64,000 bases of DNA from Chitinophagaceae bacterium UBA7600 (GCA_002478885.1 DLKC01000048.1:1-64000), one strand, 5' to 3'; shown: positions 8,964 to 18,823, counted from the stretch's first letter. Numbers and translations are program-made. Notes: generated by a model not told the origin, from the letters alone.

Positions 8964-9851
8964 TCAATACACATCCGTCATTACAGGGGTGGTTTCTTTG
9001 CCCATCAGCTCGACAAACTTCCTGTCTTTTAGTATATAGCCATTGCCTTTTGCGCAGAAATGCACTTTCAGGTTTTCAACGCTCATGGGATTGCCATGGG
9101 GAATATCTGCGATATTGGTGTGATTGATTTCGTGCCCGTCGATGATGATCACCAGTCCGCTGCCGATCGCCTCCATGCGGTCGCCCTGTGTTATCAGCAT
9201 GCCCGTATCTTCGCCAAGCCCGATGCCGATGCAGGAAGGGTTCGCTGCCACTACTTGTGCGAGCCTTCCAAAGCGCCCACGTTTTTCAAAATGCGAATCG
9301 AAAATAACGCCGTCCATAAAACTGAGGCCCGTAGTTGTTTTCACTTCCCCTTTTAAATGGGCGCGGCTGGCATTGCCTTCATAGATCATGGTGCTGCTCA
9401 TGGCCATTGCCCCGGCCGATGTGCCGGCTATTACAAACTTCTCTTCTTCGTATCGTTTAATGATGGTCTTTAAAAAACCTGTTCCGCCAAAAACCGCTGT
9501 CAGCCGCATCTGGTTGCCACCGCTGAACATCACGCAGTCGCAGTTTTTAATGCGTTTCATGTAATCGTTGTCGTTCACGGTATCGCGGTTGCGGATATGC
9601 ATGAGGCCGATGTTGGTGCAGCCGATTTTGCCAAAAGCATTGAGGTAATTATTGCCAACTTCATAAGGAATGGTTGATGCGGTAGTGATCACTTCTATGC
9701 GGGCAGTGGGGCCGCCGGCCTCTTCAACAATACGTCGTAAAATGCCAAGTTCAAAAAAGTTAAGGTTGTCGCGGTGAAACTCTTCAATCTCTCCTGAGCC
9801 TTTATCCTCCGCACCGCCTATTGCTATTAGTTTTCCTTTTGGAATGCTCAT
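8964..9851 (-). CDS. cphB: cyanophycinase
   Basis: A 295-residue S51-type serine exopeptidase that cleaves cyanophycin (multi-L-arginyl-poly-L-aspartate) to beta-Asp-Arg dipeptides. The nucleophile elbow GTSAGA is at 143-148 (Ser145). The preceding FSGGNQMRL around 109-117 matches the family's G-G-x-Q motif, and a downstream FDSHFEKRGRFGRL segment supplies a conserved His-containing active-site region. The length is typical. It is encoded 4.6 kb from, and in opposite orientation to, the cyanophycin synthetase gene, so the host can probably both make and degrade the polymer. The start at 9851 gives the usual MSIPKGKLIAIGGAEDK terminus. Confidence 0.93.
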   Translation of the reverse strand: MSIPKGKLIAIGGAEDKGSGEIEEFHRDNLNFFELGILRRIVEEAGGPTARIEVITTASTIPYEVGNNYLNAFGKIGCTNIGLMHIRNRDTVNDNDYMKRIKNCDCVMFSGGNQMRLTAVFGGTGFLKTIIKRYEEEKFVIAGTSAGAMAMSSTMIYEGNASRAHLKGEVKTTTGLSFMDGVIFDSHFEKRGRFGRLAQVVAANPSCIGIGLGEDTGMLITQGDRMEAIGSGLVIIIDGHEINHTNIADIPHGNPMSVENLKVHFCAKGNGYILKDRKFVELMGKETTPVMTDVY

Positions 9852-9953
9852 GCTTGTCTATTGGTTCATCACAAAAATAAGGGAATTCATTTTGCGTAAC
9901 ATTCAGTTAACATTAAGCAGAATGAATCGTGCATAATGTGAGGAAAAGATTTA

Positions 9954-10004
9954 TGGGCCGGGCAATCGCACTTGTGGCATCGCCGGTTGCGTCGCACACT
10001 TCGG
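9954..10004 (-). repeat. dispersed intergenic repeat, short form
   Basis: Minus-orientation copy: core GTTGCGTCGCACACTTC at 9986-10002, tail GGGCCGGGCAA at its left end. It sits in the 315-base divergent gap between cphB and the esterase gene. The remainder of that gap is AT-rich and must hold the promoters of both genes; I cannot place them with confidence. Confidence 0.65.
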
Positions 10005-10166
10005 GTTTCCTAATTATTTTCGGCCAATTAAATTAATCAATTTTATTGACGATTGTTTGCTGATATTTTGATATGCATATTTAAGATAGCGGTAAATTTT
10101 AATGTTCATATGAACAGAAATAGCATAGCTTCAATAAGCTAATCTTGATTATTTAAAACCTGACTT

Positions 10167-11606
10167 ATGAAAAAAAACACTTTTTACCTTTTGGTAATAT
10201 TTTTGTTATACAGCTTCATCAACTTCAATTTTATAAAGCCAACAGATTTTTCAGCTTGTTCATTTATTTCATCCGCATGTACTGTAGACTTGACTAACCC
10301 CATTACAGGACTTAAAGTAGATTCTGTTCAGAATATTATTTATGGCAAAACTCCAGCCGCAACAGGGTTTAAAGATGTATTATATGAGAAAGATAGGTGT
10401 GATGGATTAAGTAATCAACCAACTACTTGTGAAACTTATTCCGACTCACTGCGATACAATGTATTTTTCCCCGATAGTATCAACAATCAAAGAATTAGTT
10501 ATTCAAGTTGCGGACTTCCTGTAATTATTATGTTTCATGGGGGTAGTTTTTTCGAATGCAGCAGTCTTAACAATAGAGGGATTACTTATTTATGCAGGGA
10601 GCTTTCAAAACGAGGATTTATCGTATTTAATGTAGAATATAGGCGTGGGGTACTGCCTGATAACAGGTCGTCACCTAATCCCATATTTAACTTTGTTTCC
10701 GCACAGCAACTTTTAGCTCTCTATCGCGCATCCCAGGATGCCAGAGGCGCTATTCGTACTATAATATATAAACAAAGAGTTAATGATAATGGAGGTCGTT
10801 TTCAAATAGATACTTCAAGCATTTTTATTGGTGGAATAAGTGCAGGTAGTCTTATTGCAATGAATGCTGCATACTATGAATTTCAATATCAAAATGACCA
10901 AGGTTATGCTGGAGTTAGTTCTGTTCTTGGGGATATCGATCAAGATTTTTATATTGGGGATACAACAATTGAATATTTGCCTAAAATCAGAGGTGTTTTG
11001 GACATGTGGGGTGGAATGTCAATTGATATTAGCAAAAAAAATAACCCTCGCAGTTTTTTTAATAATAATAATTATTTTCCTCCCTTAATTGCTTTTCAAG
11101 GTCTTAATGATAACATTTTCCCGGTTGACACTGCTTCAATCTATTATTCTTTCGATAGCTCTGCTTCTAAAAAAACTAATTTTAACGTTGAAAGAAATTG
11201 TCTTGTTTCTGGCACTTCTTTGAGCTTAGATACAAGGCGAGATACGGCGGATGCGTATGGAATTGGGGCAGAAGTATTATTTCGAATATTCAACTACAAG
11301 GGAGTGTCAGTGGAAGTTTACATTGATTGTGATATGGCGCATGGTTTGGATGATGATGGAGTTAATTTTAAAAGCGATTTTGGAACTGGTTATAATAATC
11401 AAGATTCAGTTTACTCTTACATAGCTGGTCGTACCAATACTTTTTTTATTGCCATATTGAAAAATATTGATGACAGTTTAGGGAGGTCACGTTTTGTAGA
11501 ATGCAGAAATAATAGAGTCAAATGCAATATCTCTGATAACGCAGCATGTAGCTATTCGGTTAACGATGAAAATAACTATACCTGCGACGATTATTTCAAT
11601 CCCTAA
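10167..11606 (+). CDS. secreted alpha/beta hydrolase, carboxylesterase-like
   Basis: A 479-residue predicted exported esterase. A hydrophobic signal-like segment covers residues 5-20. The oxyanion HGG is at 124-126, the nucleophile motif GISAGS at 223-228 (Ser226), and a carboxylesterase-type QDARGAIR helix sits at 190-197. A late AHGLDDD supplies a candidate catalytic His near 388. Cysteine content is high (about 14), with a cluster at the C terminus, which suggests disulfides outside the cytoplasm. The gene is conspicuously AT-rich: 10201-10260 has 17 G/C of 60, against 28 of 60 at 15001-15060 in cphA. That suggests recent acquisition or low expression. Substrate unknown. It is 46 bases upstream of the delta-60 gene. 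Confidence 0.75.
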   Translation: MKKNTFYLLVIFLLYSFINFNFIKPTDFSACSFISSACTVDLTNPITGLKVDSVQNIIYGKTPAATGFKDVLYEKDRCDGLSNQPTTCETYSDSLRYNVFFPDSINNQRISYSSCGLPVIIMFHGGSFFECSSLNNRGITYLCRELSKRGFIVFNVEYRRGVLPDNRSSPNPIFNFVSAQQLLALYRASQDARGAIRTIIYKQRVNDNGGRFQIDTSSIFIGGISAGSLIAMNAAYYEFQYQNDQGYAGVSSVLGDIDQDFYIGDTTIEYLPKIRGVLDMWGGMSIDISKKNNPRSFFNNNNYFPPLIAFQGLNDNIFPVDTASIYYSFDSSASKKTNFNVERNCLVSGTSLSLDTRRDTADAYGIGAEVLFRIFNYKGVSVEVYIDCDMAHGLDDDGVNFKSDFGTGYNNQDSVYSYIAGRTNTFFIAILKNIDDSLGRSRFVECRNNRVKCNISDNAACSYSVNDENNYTCDDYFNP

Positions 11607-11652
11607 AAAATTTTTAAAACCAATCTTTAAATAACCAGCAAAATAACATTTT

Positions 11653-13401
11653 ATGAAAAAGTATATAATTATCCTTGTTCTGAACTATATGTTTTTTGGA
11701 AGCAGGGGAATTTCACAGCCGGGCACTTTGGACAACAGTTTTGGAATTGCTGGCAAAGTTGTAATGGAGGATTTCGGTTATGTTTATGCCACAGCTTTGC
11801 AAACGGATGGCAAAATCGTTATAGGCGGAACAACCCCTTATTCTGCAGGCCTTTTGGTAAGCAGATTAAATTCAACCGGAAGTTTAGATTTTTCATTTGG
11901 GTTAGGAGGAAAGGCTTATACTGTTTTCCCGCAGCAATACTACGATGATCAGGTAAGGGCTTTGGCAATACAAACAGATGGTAAAATTATAGCAACAGGC
12001 GCAATTGGGAAAGATGATCCTAACTATCCACAAAACTACAACTACAATATCCTTTTGGTTCGATATAACACTGATGGAACAACGGATACAACATTTGGAG
12101 ATAAAGGAATAATAATTGATGATTTTGGCAGCGAAAAAGACTATGCTTTTGATGTTGCACTACAGGAAGACGGAAAGATTGTTATTGCTGGTATGAATTT
12201 TCCGAATTTTTTTATAGCCAGGTATCTGCCTGACGGCAAGCCAGATCTGACTTTTGGGAATCTTGGTATAGTCAAAATTCTCAGCGGCAGCTATGCTAAT
12301 TCAGTCGTTATTCAACCTGATGGAAAAATAGTTGCCGGCGGAGTAAATAATTTAGGCTTAGGAGATTTATTTATGCTTGCACGTTATAATTCAGACGGCG
12401 TGCCAGATAGTTCATTCGGAAAGAGTGGAATAGTAAAGACTGATTTTGCGCCTGGAGGCGAAATCATTAACTCTGTGACCATGCAGCCCGATGGAAAGAT
12501 CGTTGCTGCTGGCATCAGTAATGGTCTTGGTTCATCTCAGGTCGCTGTCGCAAGATATCTTTCAAATGGAAATCTTGACAGTACCTTTAATGATGACGGA
12601 AAAGTATCCACATCAATCAACGGTTATTATTCTAGTGGTAATAAAGTTTTAGTCACCGATGATAATAAAATCGTTGTAGCTGGAAGCGCTTCCGACTTTC
12701 TTACTATACGTTACAATAAAGATGGCTCACTTAATGAAAACTTCGGTATCGGCGGAATAGTAATAACTAATTTCGGAGAACCTACTGGCGGCAATGATGC
12801 GATGTTGCAGCCAGATGGAAAGATTGTTGTAGTTGGCACAAAGGGCAGCTATAGTTTGGCCGTTGCAAGATATAATGGCAATGAAGATCCGGGTCCAATC
12901 ATAACGAAACTAAAAAAATGGCTGCATCATCATGGTATTACCTGGGATGATAAGCCCGGTAACAATATCAGCTATTACAGTGTACAGCGCAGCACTGATG
13001 GCGCTGCCTTTAAGGAGATTGCACGAATATTACACAACAGCAATACGGCTAATTATAATTTTGAAGACCCCGCTCCGCTCAACGGCGATAACCATTACCG
13101 GCTCTCCGCAGTTAGCACAGATGGCAGTTCCGTTAATTCAAATATCGTGTTGGTAGAAAACAACAATGCCGCCATAAAAATATATCCTAATCCTGCAAAG
13201 AATAATTTGGTCATTGAAGGGCTTGCTTCCACAGGCAACACAAAACTGCGCATCACAGATTTATATGGCAATATTGTTCTTAAAGCAACTGCAACAGCCA
13301 ACACGCACACCTGTAATATTGCTTCGTTAAAAGCGGGTACGTATATCATAAGTATCGAAACAGGCAATGAGATTATTACAAGAAAGTTTATAAAAGAATA
13401 A
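11653..13401 (+). CDS. delta-60 repeat protein with T9SS type A sorting domain
   Basis: A 582-residue secreted protein. A signal peptide (about 1-20) is followed by roughly seven copies of an approximately 55-residue delta-60 type repeat, seen as the recurring QPDGKIVxAG and RYNxDGxxDxxFG motifs, probably forming a beta-propeller. A fibronectin-like linker follows, and the last 75 residues begin IKIYPNPAKN and end in a basic tail, which is the type IX secretion C-terminal signal. The protein is expected to be exported and anchored at the cell surface or released. It shares the AT-rich composition of the preceding esterase in its first two-thirds. No enzymatic motif was seen. Confidence 0.85.
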   Translation: MKKYIIILVLNYMFFGSRGISQPGTLDNSFGIAGKVVMEDFGYVYATALQTDGKIVIGGTTPYSAGLLVSRLNSTGSLDFSFGLGGKAYTVFPQQYYDDQVRALAIQTDGKIIATGAIGKDDPNYPQNYNYNILLVRYNTDGTTDTTFGDKGIIIDDFGSEKDYAFDVALQEDGKIVIAGMNFPNFFIARYLPDGKPDLTFGNLGIVKILSGSYANSVVIQPDGKIVAGGVNNLGLGDLFMLARYNSDGVPDSSFGKSGIVKTDFAPGGEIINSVTMQPDGKIVAAGISNGLGSSQVAVARYLSNGNLDSTFNDDGKVSTSINGYYSSGNKVLVTDDNKIVVAGSASDFLTIRYNKDGSLNENFGIGGIVITNFGEPTGGNDAMLQPDGKIVVVGTKGSYSLAVARYNGNEDPGPIITKLKKWLHHHGITWDDKPGNNISYYSVQRSTDGAAFKEIARILHNSNTANYNFEDPAPLNGDNHYRLSAVSTDGSSVNSNIVLVENNNAAIKIYPNPAKNNLVIEGLASTGNTKLRITDLYGNIVLKATATANTHTCNIASLKAGTYIISIETGNEIITRKFIKE

Positions 13402-13504
13402 GTTATAGTAATTATGCCAAAACCAATCAATACTCTATGCATAAGCAGTAATAAATAATCAATCAAAACCAGATTATTTCCATACAGATTGTATAATTTC
13501 AGCG

Positions 13505-14212
13505 ATGCGTTTAAAACCAATTCTTTGTATTGCTTTACTGGCTTACAATATCCCGGGCTTCTGCCAGCAACCCGATCAATACAGTACCTTTCTCGGCAGT
13601 AACAAACAACTGCTTTTTGTAAAAACAGCAAAGCCAACCGACATAACCGGGGTGATGTATTTGTACCATCGAAAGTCGGCACATAAACCATGGAAGCTGG
13701 CTGATTCATTTGCTGTAACCGTTGGCCGTACCGGTCTTGCATGGGATGCGTATACAAAAATCCCACACAGTTCCGGTCTTGAAAACAAAAAAGAAGGCGA
13801 CGGGAAATCACCTGCAGGTTTGTTTAAGCTCGGTCCTGTGTTTAGTTATCATTCGCTTGAAAAAGTGAAGATGCCCTGGCAGCAGGTTGACAGCACTGAC
13901 ATCTGTGTTGATGATGTGAAGTCTGCCTACTATAACCGGCCACTCGACAAAGACAGCATTGCCAAACAGGACTGGAACAGCTTTGAATACATGCACCGGC
14001 AGGATAATGCGTATGAATACGGCATCTGGGTTTTATACAACAGCACAAACTACACACCCGGCATGGGTTCCTGCATTTTCCTGCATGTGTGGGAAAACGC
14101 CGAGCACCCGACAGTTGGATGCACTGCCATGAGCAAAGACAACATCATTAAACTCATTCACTGGCTTGACCCAAAAAAGCAACCTGTTTTATTACAGGTT
14201 ACCGGTGACTAA
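13505..14212 (+). CDS. L,D-transpeptidase catalytic-domain (YkuD-like) protein
   Basis: A 235-residue exported protein with a signal peptide (about 1-21). The YkuD catalytic signature is seen as FLHVWENAEHPTVGCTAMS, with candidate catalytic His194 and Cys206. Family members crosslink peptidoglycan or attach proteins to it via L,D-peptide bonds; some act as hydrolases on related bonds. The upstream GDGKSPAGLFKLG segment (98-110) is typical of the fold's substrate loop. It is transcribed toward cphA, with 231 bases between them containing a dispersed repeat. Confidence 0.85.
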   Translation: MRLKPILCIALLAYNIPGFCQQPDQYSTFLGSNKQLLFVKTAKPTDITGVMYLYHRKSAHKPWKLADSFAVTVGRTGLAWDAYTKIPHSSGLENKKEGDGKSPAGLFKLGPVFSYHSLEKVKMPWQQVDSTDICVDDVKSAYYNRPLDKDSIAKQDWNSFEYMHRQDNAYEYGIWVLYNSTNYTPGMGSCIFLHVWENAEHPTVGCTAMSKDNIIKLIHWLDPKKQPVLLQVTGD

Positions 14213-14340
14213 TATTCACTAAAACAATCAAAGCAGCTTGCAGGAAGGATCATCAATATGCCGTTGAAGAATCTTTTTTGATAAAGATTTTTACCTATCT
14301 TTCTTTTTCGTCTTTTTATAAAACTGCTGCTGCATTTGTT

Positions 14341-14395
14341 ACTGTACAAGTGAGTGACACAAGGGACGATGCCAACATTGCCGATGCTGGCTTAC
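14341..14395 (+). repeat. dispersed intergenic repeat, GTGAC-variant
   Basis: Head CTGTACAAG is followed by the variant core GTGAGTGACACAA, in which both arms of the dyad are changed together relative to GTGTGCGACGCAA. The tail ATTGCCGATGCTGG resembles the family tail. It lies about 50 bases upstream of cphA. Confidence 0.6.
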
Positions 14396-14443
14396 CACTA
14401 TCAAAAAATCATAAAACCGGCAACTTAAATCAAATCTTCTGCT

Positions 14444-17077
14444 ATGAAAATTGAAGACATTAAAGTACTGAAAGGGCCCAACTACTGGAGCGTTCGCCGT
14501 TTAAAACTGATTCAGATGCGGCTTGACCTTGAAGAGCTTGAACACCGTCCCACCAATAAGATCGATGGTTTTCAGCACAGGCTGGAAACGATGTTTCCCA
14601 GCATGTATGAGCACCGTTGCAGCGAAGGGCATCCCGGTGGTTTTTTTAAACGCGTTACTGAAGGAACGTGGATGGGCCATGTGATTGAACATATTGCACT
14701 GGAACTGCAAACACTGGCCGGTATGGACTGTGGTTTTGGCCGCACACGCACCACGGGCACCGAGGGCATTTATTACGTGGTGTTTAGTTATATGGAAGAT
14801 GATGCCGGTGTGTATGCCGCAAAAGCCGCTGTTAAAATTGCCCAGGCATTGGTAGACGCGGTTCCTTATGACCTTGCATACGACATTCAGCAATTGCGGG
14901 AGATAAGAGAAGATACGAGGCTCGGGCCTTCAACCGGCTGTATTGTGGAAGAAGCACAGAAACGTGGTATTCCTTATATACGACTGAATAAACAAAGCCT
15001 TGTTCAGCTTGGTTATGGTGTTCACCAAAAACGGATTCGCGCAACCATTGCAAGCACAACCGGCAATATTGCCGTTGACATAGCCTGCGATAAAGAAGAA
15101 ACCAAGAACCTGTTAGGCGCCGCAGAAATACCTGTGCCACGTGGCACGGTCATTCGTTCGGAAGCAGGGCTGAGAGATGCTGTTGACAAGTTCGGCTACC
15201 CGCTGGTGATAAAACCGATCGACGGCAATCACGGTAAAGGCAATACGACCAATATCACTACGTGGGAACAGGCCACAAGAGCACTGGAAGCCGCACAGGG
15301 TTACGGCCGCAGTGTTATCTGCGAGAAATTTATTCGTGGTGTTGATTTCCGTGTGCTGGTGATCAACTATAAATTTATTTGTGCTGCATTACGTACTCCC
15401 GCTGCTGTTATCGGCGATGGAGAACATAATATTCAATGGCTGATAGAAGAAACGAATAAGGATCCGCGGCGCGGTTTTGGCCATGAGAAAGTACTAACAC
15501 AAATTACCATTGACCAGTTCACGCAGAAGATGCTCGACGAAAAAGGCTACAGCATAGAAACCGTTCCGGCGAAAGGTGAGCAGGTTTTGTTAAAGCCGAC
15601 AGCCAATCTTTCTACCGGTGGCACATCAACAGATGTTACCGATGAAATGCATCCTGAGAATATCGTGATGTGCGAACGCATTGCGAAAATCATTGGCCTT
15701 GACATCTGCGGCATCGACATTATGGCGCCCGATCTTCGCACGCCTGTAAGTGAAAACGGTGGTGCCATCCTTGAGGTAAATGCAGCGCCGGGCTTCCGCA
15801 TGCATATAGAACCTGCCGAAGGTCTGCCGCGCAATGTGGCGGAGCCGGTGATCGATATGCTGTTCCCCGACAGAAGCAATGGCCGCATACCCATTATAGC
15901 TGTTACCGGAACAAATGGTAAAACCACCACCACGAGGTTAACGGCGCATATCTGTAAGACAGCAGGGCGAAAAGTGGGATACACAACAAGCGATGGTGTG
16001 TATATACAAAACCAGATGCTCATGAAAGGCGATTGCACCGGTCCGGTGAGCGCACAGTTTGTGTTGAAAGACCCAACGGTTGACTTCGCCGTACTTGAAT
16101 CTGCCCGTGGAGGCCTCTTAAAAAGTGGCCTTGCATTCCAGCACTGTGATGTAAGCATTGTCACCAATGTAACCGCGGACCATCTCGGTCTCGGTGGCAT
16201 CGACACGCTTGAACAAATGGCCCGGGTAAAAGGTGTTATACCGGAGACGACTTTTAAACATGGCTATGCCATTTTAAATGCAGATGACGATCTTGTTTAC
16301 CAGATGCATAAGGACCTTGAGTGCAATGTTGCCTATTTCAGCATGGATGAAAACAACCCGCGTATTAAAGCACATTGTGCCGGTGGTGGTTATGCAGCTG
16401 TGTATGAGAACGGCTATGTGAGCATCATGAAAGGCACCTGGAAAATAAGGGTGATGAAAGTGACCGACATACCGATCACCTTTGGCGGAAAGGCTTTGCA
16501 TAATATCATGAATACCTTACCTGCAATGCTGGCAACTTATTTATTTAAAAGCATTACTATCGAAGACATCCGTAGTGCACTTGCCACGTTTGTACCGTCG
16601 CCTGCGCAAACGCCCGGGCGCCTCAATTTATTCCAGTTCAGGCATTTCAAATTTTTGGTCGACTTTGCGCATAACCCAGCGGGGCTTGAGTTGCTGGGCG
16701 ATTTCCAAAGCAAACTGGATGGCACGCCAAAGATCGGCATCATCAGTGGCACGGGTGACCGTCGTGATGACGACATACGTGAGCTGGGGCGCATCTCTGC
16801 AAAATATTTCGATGAAATCATTATCCGCTGCGATAAGAACCTGCGTGGCCGGACAGCTGATGAAATCGTAAACCTGCTTGTTGATGGCATCAACGAAACA
16901 AGAACAAGAGAAATCCCTGTTAAGATCATTCTCAATGAAAAGGATGCGATCATGTGGGCATACGATACTGCAAAGCCGGGTTCGTTAATCACGATCATGT
17001 GTGATGTAGTTGCCGAAGCACTCGACCTCATCAAAGGCCTCAAAGAAAAAGAAGATGCGGAAGATGCTGCATTATAA
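14444..17077 (+). CDS. cphA: cyanophycin synthetase
   Basis: An 877-residue ATP-dependent ligase that polymerises Asp and Arg into cyanophycin. It has the expected three parts: an N-terminal domain (about 1-160), an ATP-grasp domain (about 210-480; motif VIKPIDGNHGKG and the metal-binding EVNAAPGFRMH), and a Mur-ligase-like domain from about 485 (P-loop GTNGKTTTT near 487-495, followed by ESARGGLL and the DFAHNPAG element). It is complete at typical family length. The start MKIEDIKVLKGPNYWSVRR matches the family N terminus. A strong terminator follows 29 bases after the stop. Confidence 0.95.
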   Translation: MKIEDIKVLKGPNYWSVRRLKLIQMRLDLEELEHRPTNKIDGFQHRLETMFPSMYEHRCSEGHPGGFFKRVTEGTWMGHVIEHIALELQTLAGMDCGFGRTRTTGTEGIYYVVFSYMEDDAGVYAAKAAVKIAQALVDAVPYDLAYDIQQLREIREDTRLGPSTGCIVEEAQKRGIPYIRLNKQSLVQLGYGVHQKRIRATIASTTGNIAVDIACDKEETKNLLGAAEIPVPRGTVIRSEAGLRDAVDKFGYPLVIKPIDGNHGKGNTTNITTWEQATRALEAAQGYGRSVICEKFIRGVDFRVLVINYKFICAALRTPAAVIGDGEHNIQWLIEETNKDPRRGFGHEKVLTQITIDQFTQKMLDEKGYSIETVPAKGEQVLLKPTANLSTGGTSTDVTDEMHPENIVMCERIAKIIGLDICGIDIMAPDLRTPVSENGGAILEVNAAPGFRMHIEPAEGLPRNVAEPVIDMLFPDRSNGRIPIIAVTGTNGKTTTTRLTAHICKTAGRKVGYTTSDGVYIQNQMLMKGDCTGPVSAQFVLKDPTVDFAVLESARGGLLKSGLAFQHCDVSIVTNVTADHLGLGGIDTLEQMARVKGVIPETTFKHGYAILNADDDLVYQMHKDLECNVAYFSMDENNPRIKAHCAGGGYAAVYENGYVSIMKGTWKIRVMKVTDIPITFGGKALHNIMNTLPAMLATYLFKSITIEDIRSALATFVPSPAQTPGRLNLFQFRHFKFLVDFAHNPAGLELLGDFQSKLDGTPKIGIISGTGDRRDDDIRELGRISAKYFDEIIIRCDKNLRGRTADEIVNLLVDGINETRTREIPVKIILNEKDAIMWAYDTAKPGSLITIMCDVVAEALDLIKGLKEKEDAEDAAL

Positions 17078-17105
17078 AAACGTAGCAATGATGATACAAT
17101 TGATG

Positions 17106-17137
17106 AGCCCAACTCCTGGCAAAGAGTTGGGCTTTTC
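17106..17137 (+). terminator. cphA rho-independent terminator
   Basis: Perfect 10-bp stem AGCCCAACTC (17106-17115) with GAGTTGGGCT (17124-17133) and a T-rich end. A long-form repeat in minus orientation abuts it directly. Confidence 0.85.
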
Positions 17138-17180
17138 TTGCGCGCCAGAGCCAGCTTACCCGGTATCGCGCACCTCTGCG
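17131..17180 (-). repeat. dispersed intergenic repeat, long form
   Basis: Read on the minus strand it is GCAGAGGTGCGCGATACCGG, then GTAAGC, CTCTGGCGCGCAAG and AAAAGC. It is a long-form copy whose 3' part runs into the cphA terminator, as at 19588-19654. Confidence 0.5.
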
Positions 17181-17224
17181 TTTAATACTTCATTCAGTAA
17201 TATCTAACGATTAACACAACGAGC

Positions 17225-17686
17225 ATGAAATACAGATTCATTCTCCTTTTCAGCATGATTACGCTGTTCGGCTTCTCCAATGGTTTTGCACAAGATTACA
17301 AAACAGCCATCAAAAAAGTATTGGATACATGGAATGACGTGGCGAAGAAAAGAGACACAGATGCATTCATGCACCAGTTTGACAATTCAGACGATATCAT
17401 CCTCGTAGGTTCAGACAGTGCAGAAATCAGCATGGGAAGAACAGATATTAAAAAGTTCATCGGATCCCTTTTTGCTCAATTCAGTTTTCAATGGGATTAT
17501 CAAAGCCTCACCATCACCGGCAATGAAAACACTGCATGGGCATTTACCGATGGACATATGAGCGTTACAGATAACTATGGCAAAACATTAGTAACACCCT
17601 ATCGCTTTACCGCCATATTTGTCAAACGCGGGAAAGAATGGAAATGGAAATTATACAATGGATCCATACCAAAGGGAGAAGAATAG
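17225..17686 (+). CDS. secreted SnoaL/NTF2-like protein (DUF4440-type)
   Basis: A 153-residue protein with a clear signal peptide (1 to about 22, ending FAQ). It carries a small NTF2-like cone fold, recognised by the order helix (TAIKKVLDTWNDVAKKRDTDAFMHQF), the ISMGRTDIKKFIGS segment and a late paired-strand region ending WKWKLYNGS. Such proteins act as small enzymes or ligand-binding modules; no catalytic residues are assignable. Its stop codon is immediately followed by the ATG of the oxidase gene, suggesting translational coupling in a three-gene operon. Confidence 0.75.
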   Translation: MKYRFILLFSMITLFGFSNGFAQDYKTAIKKVLDTWNDVAKKRDTDAFMHQFDNSDDIILVGSDSAEISMGRTDIKKFIGSLFAQFSFQWDYQSLTITGNENTAWAFTDGHMSVTDNYGKTLVTPYRFTAIFVKRGKEWKWKLYNGSIPKGEE

Positions 17687-18823
17687 ATGAGTATGCACTA
17701 CGATGTTGCGATAATTGGTGCAGGCGCCATGGGCAGCGCTGCAGCTTATCATTTGTCAAAGACCGGCAAAAAAATACTGGTACTTGACCAGTTTGAACCA
17801 CCGCATACCTACGGCTCATCACATGGCCAGAGCCGCATTATCAGGGAGGCTTATTTTGAAAGCCCGCTTTATGTTCCGTTGGTGCAACAGGCTTATGTTT
17901 TATGGCAGGAACTGGAACAGGCATCAGGCAAACAGCTGTTCCTAAAAACAGGCGGGCTAATGCTAGGTCACAAAGACAGCAAGGTATTTTCAGGTGCAGA
18001 GCACAGTGCAATCAAATGGAATGTGTGGTATGAGGTGATCGGTAGCAAAGAGATCAGCAAGCGTTTCCCCGCATTCAGGCCCGATTACAATACTGTGGCA
18101 CTGTACGAAAAAAATGCCGGCCTGCTTTTCCCTGAGGCATGCATTACCGCGCATCTTTCACTCGCATCCGGAAGCAATACCGGGTTCCGGTTTAATGAAA
18201 AAGTCACTGAGGTCAGCAGCCTGGCTGATGGTACAATTTCCATCAATACAACAAAGGGAAATTATACTGCTGGAAAGCTAATCGTGAGTAATGGGGCATG
18301 GATGACCACCCTATTCCCGTCGTTACAAATGCCGCTCACCGTTACCCGGCAACCATTGTGCTGGTTTGATTTTGAAGCAGGTAATCCTGAATGGTTTTCG
18401 CCCGCCAATTTCCCAATCTATATATGGGAATTATCAAGGCACAATGTCTTCTATGGTTTTCCTGCACTGGAGAACAAACTCAAGATTGCGATACATCATG
18501 GCGGGATTGAATCTAACCCCGACACGGTTGACAGGGAAGTGCACAGGGAAGAGATCGATCATCTTGCGAGTATCATTTCCACCCATTTTAACGTGAAGGT
18601 CACTTACAGCCATTCATCCGTTTGCATGTATACAAACACAGCTACAGAAGATTTTATCATTGACAGGCATCCTGCCAATAATAATATCATCATCGCAAGC
18701 CCATGCTCCGGACATGGATTTAAATTCTCCAGTGCGATCGGAAAACTGCTGTGTGAAATGGCTTGCGAAGCACCGTTGAGTTTCGACCTGTCCGCATTCA
18801 GCCTGAAAACCCAAACCAGTTAG
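17687..18823 (+). CDS. FAD-dependent amine oxidase, SolA / monomeric sarcosine oxidase family
   Basis: A 378-residue flavoprotein of the N-methyl-L-tryptophan oxidase / monomeric sarcosine oxidase family, which oxidises N-methylated amino acids to release formaldehyde and H2O2. The FAD-binding motif GAGAMGSAAA starts at residue 10. GSSHGQSRIIREAY (about 43-56) is the family ribityl and pyrophosphate contact. CMYT with Cys313 sits at the position of the covalent FAD-linking Cys, and PCSGHGFKFS lies near 344. The start codon directly abuts the upstream stop. The exact substrate is not determinable. Confidence 0.88.
   Translation: MSMHYDVAIIGAGAMGSAAAYHLSKTGKKILVLDQFEPPHTYGSSHGQSRIIREAYFESPLYVPLVQQAYVLWQELEQASGKQLFLKTGGLMLGHKDSKVFSGAEHSAIKWNVWYEVIGSKEISKRFPAFRPDYNTVALYEKNAGLLFPEACITAHLSLASGSNTGFRFNEKVTEVSSLADGTISINTTKGNYTAGKLIVSNGAWMTTLFPSLQMPLTVTRQPLCWFDFEAGNPEWFSPANFPIYIWELSRHNVFYGFPALENKLKIAIHHGGIESNPDTVDREVHREEIDHLASIISTHFNVKVTYSHSSVCMYTNTATEDFIIDRHPANNNIIIASPCSGHGFKFSSAIGKLLCEMACEAPLSFDLSAFSLKTQTS

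Noticed and set aside
8768..9127. 119-residue plus-strand open frame
   Set aside because: It contains a dispersed repeat and overlaps cyanophycinase antisense; no protein-like features.
15547..16206. 219-residue minus-strand open frame within cphA
   Set aside because: It lies wholly antisense to conserved cyanophycin synthetase domains; the composition is a codon-mirror artefact.
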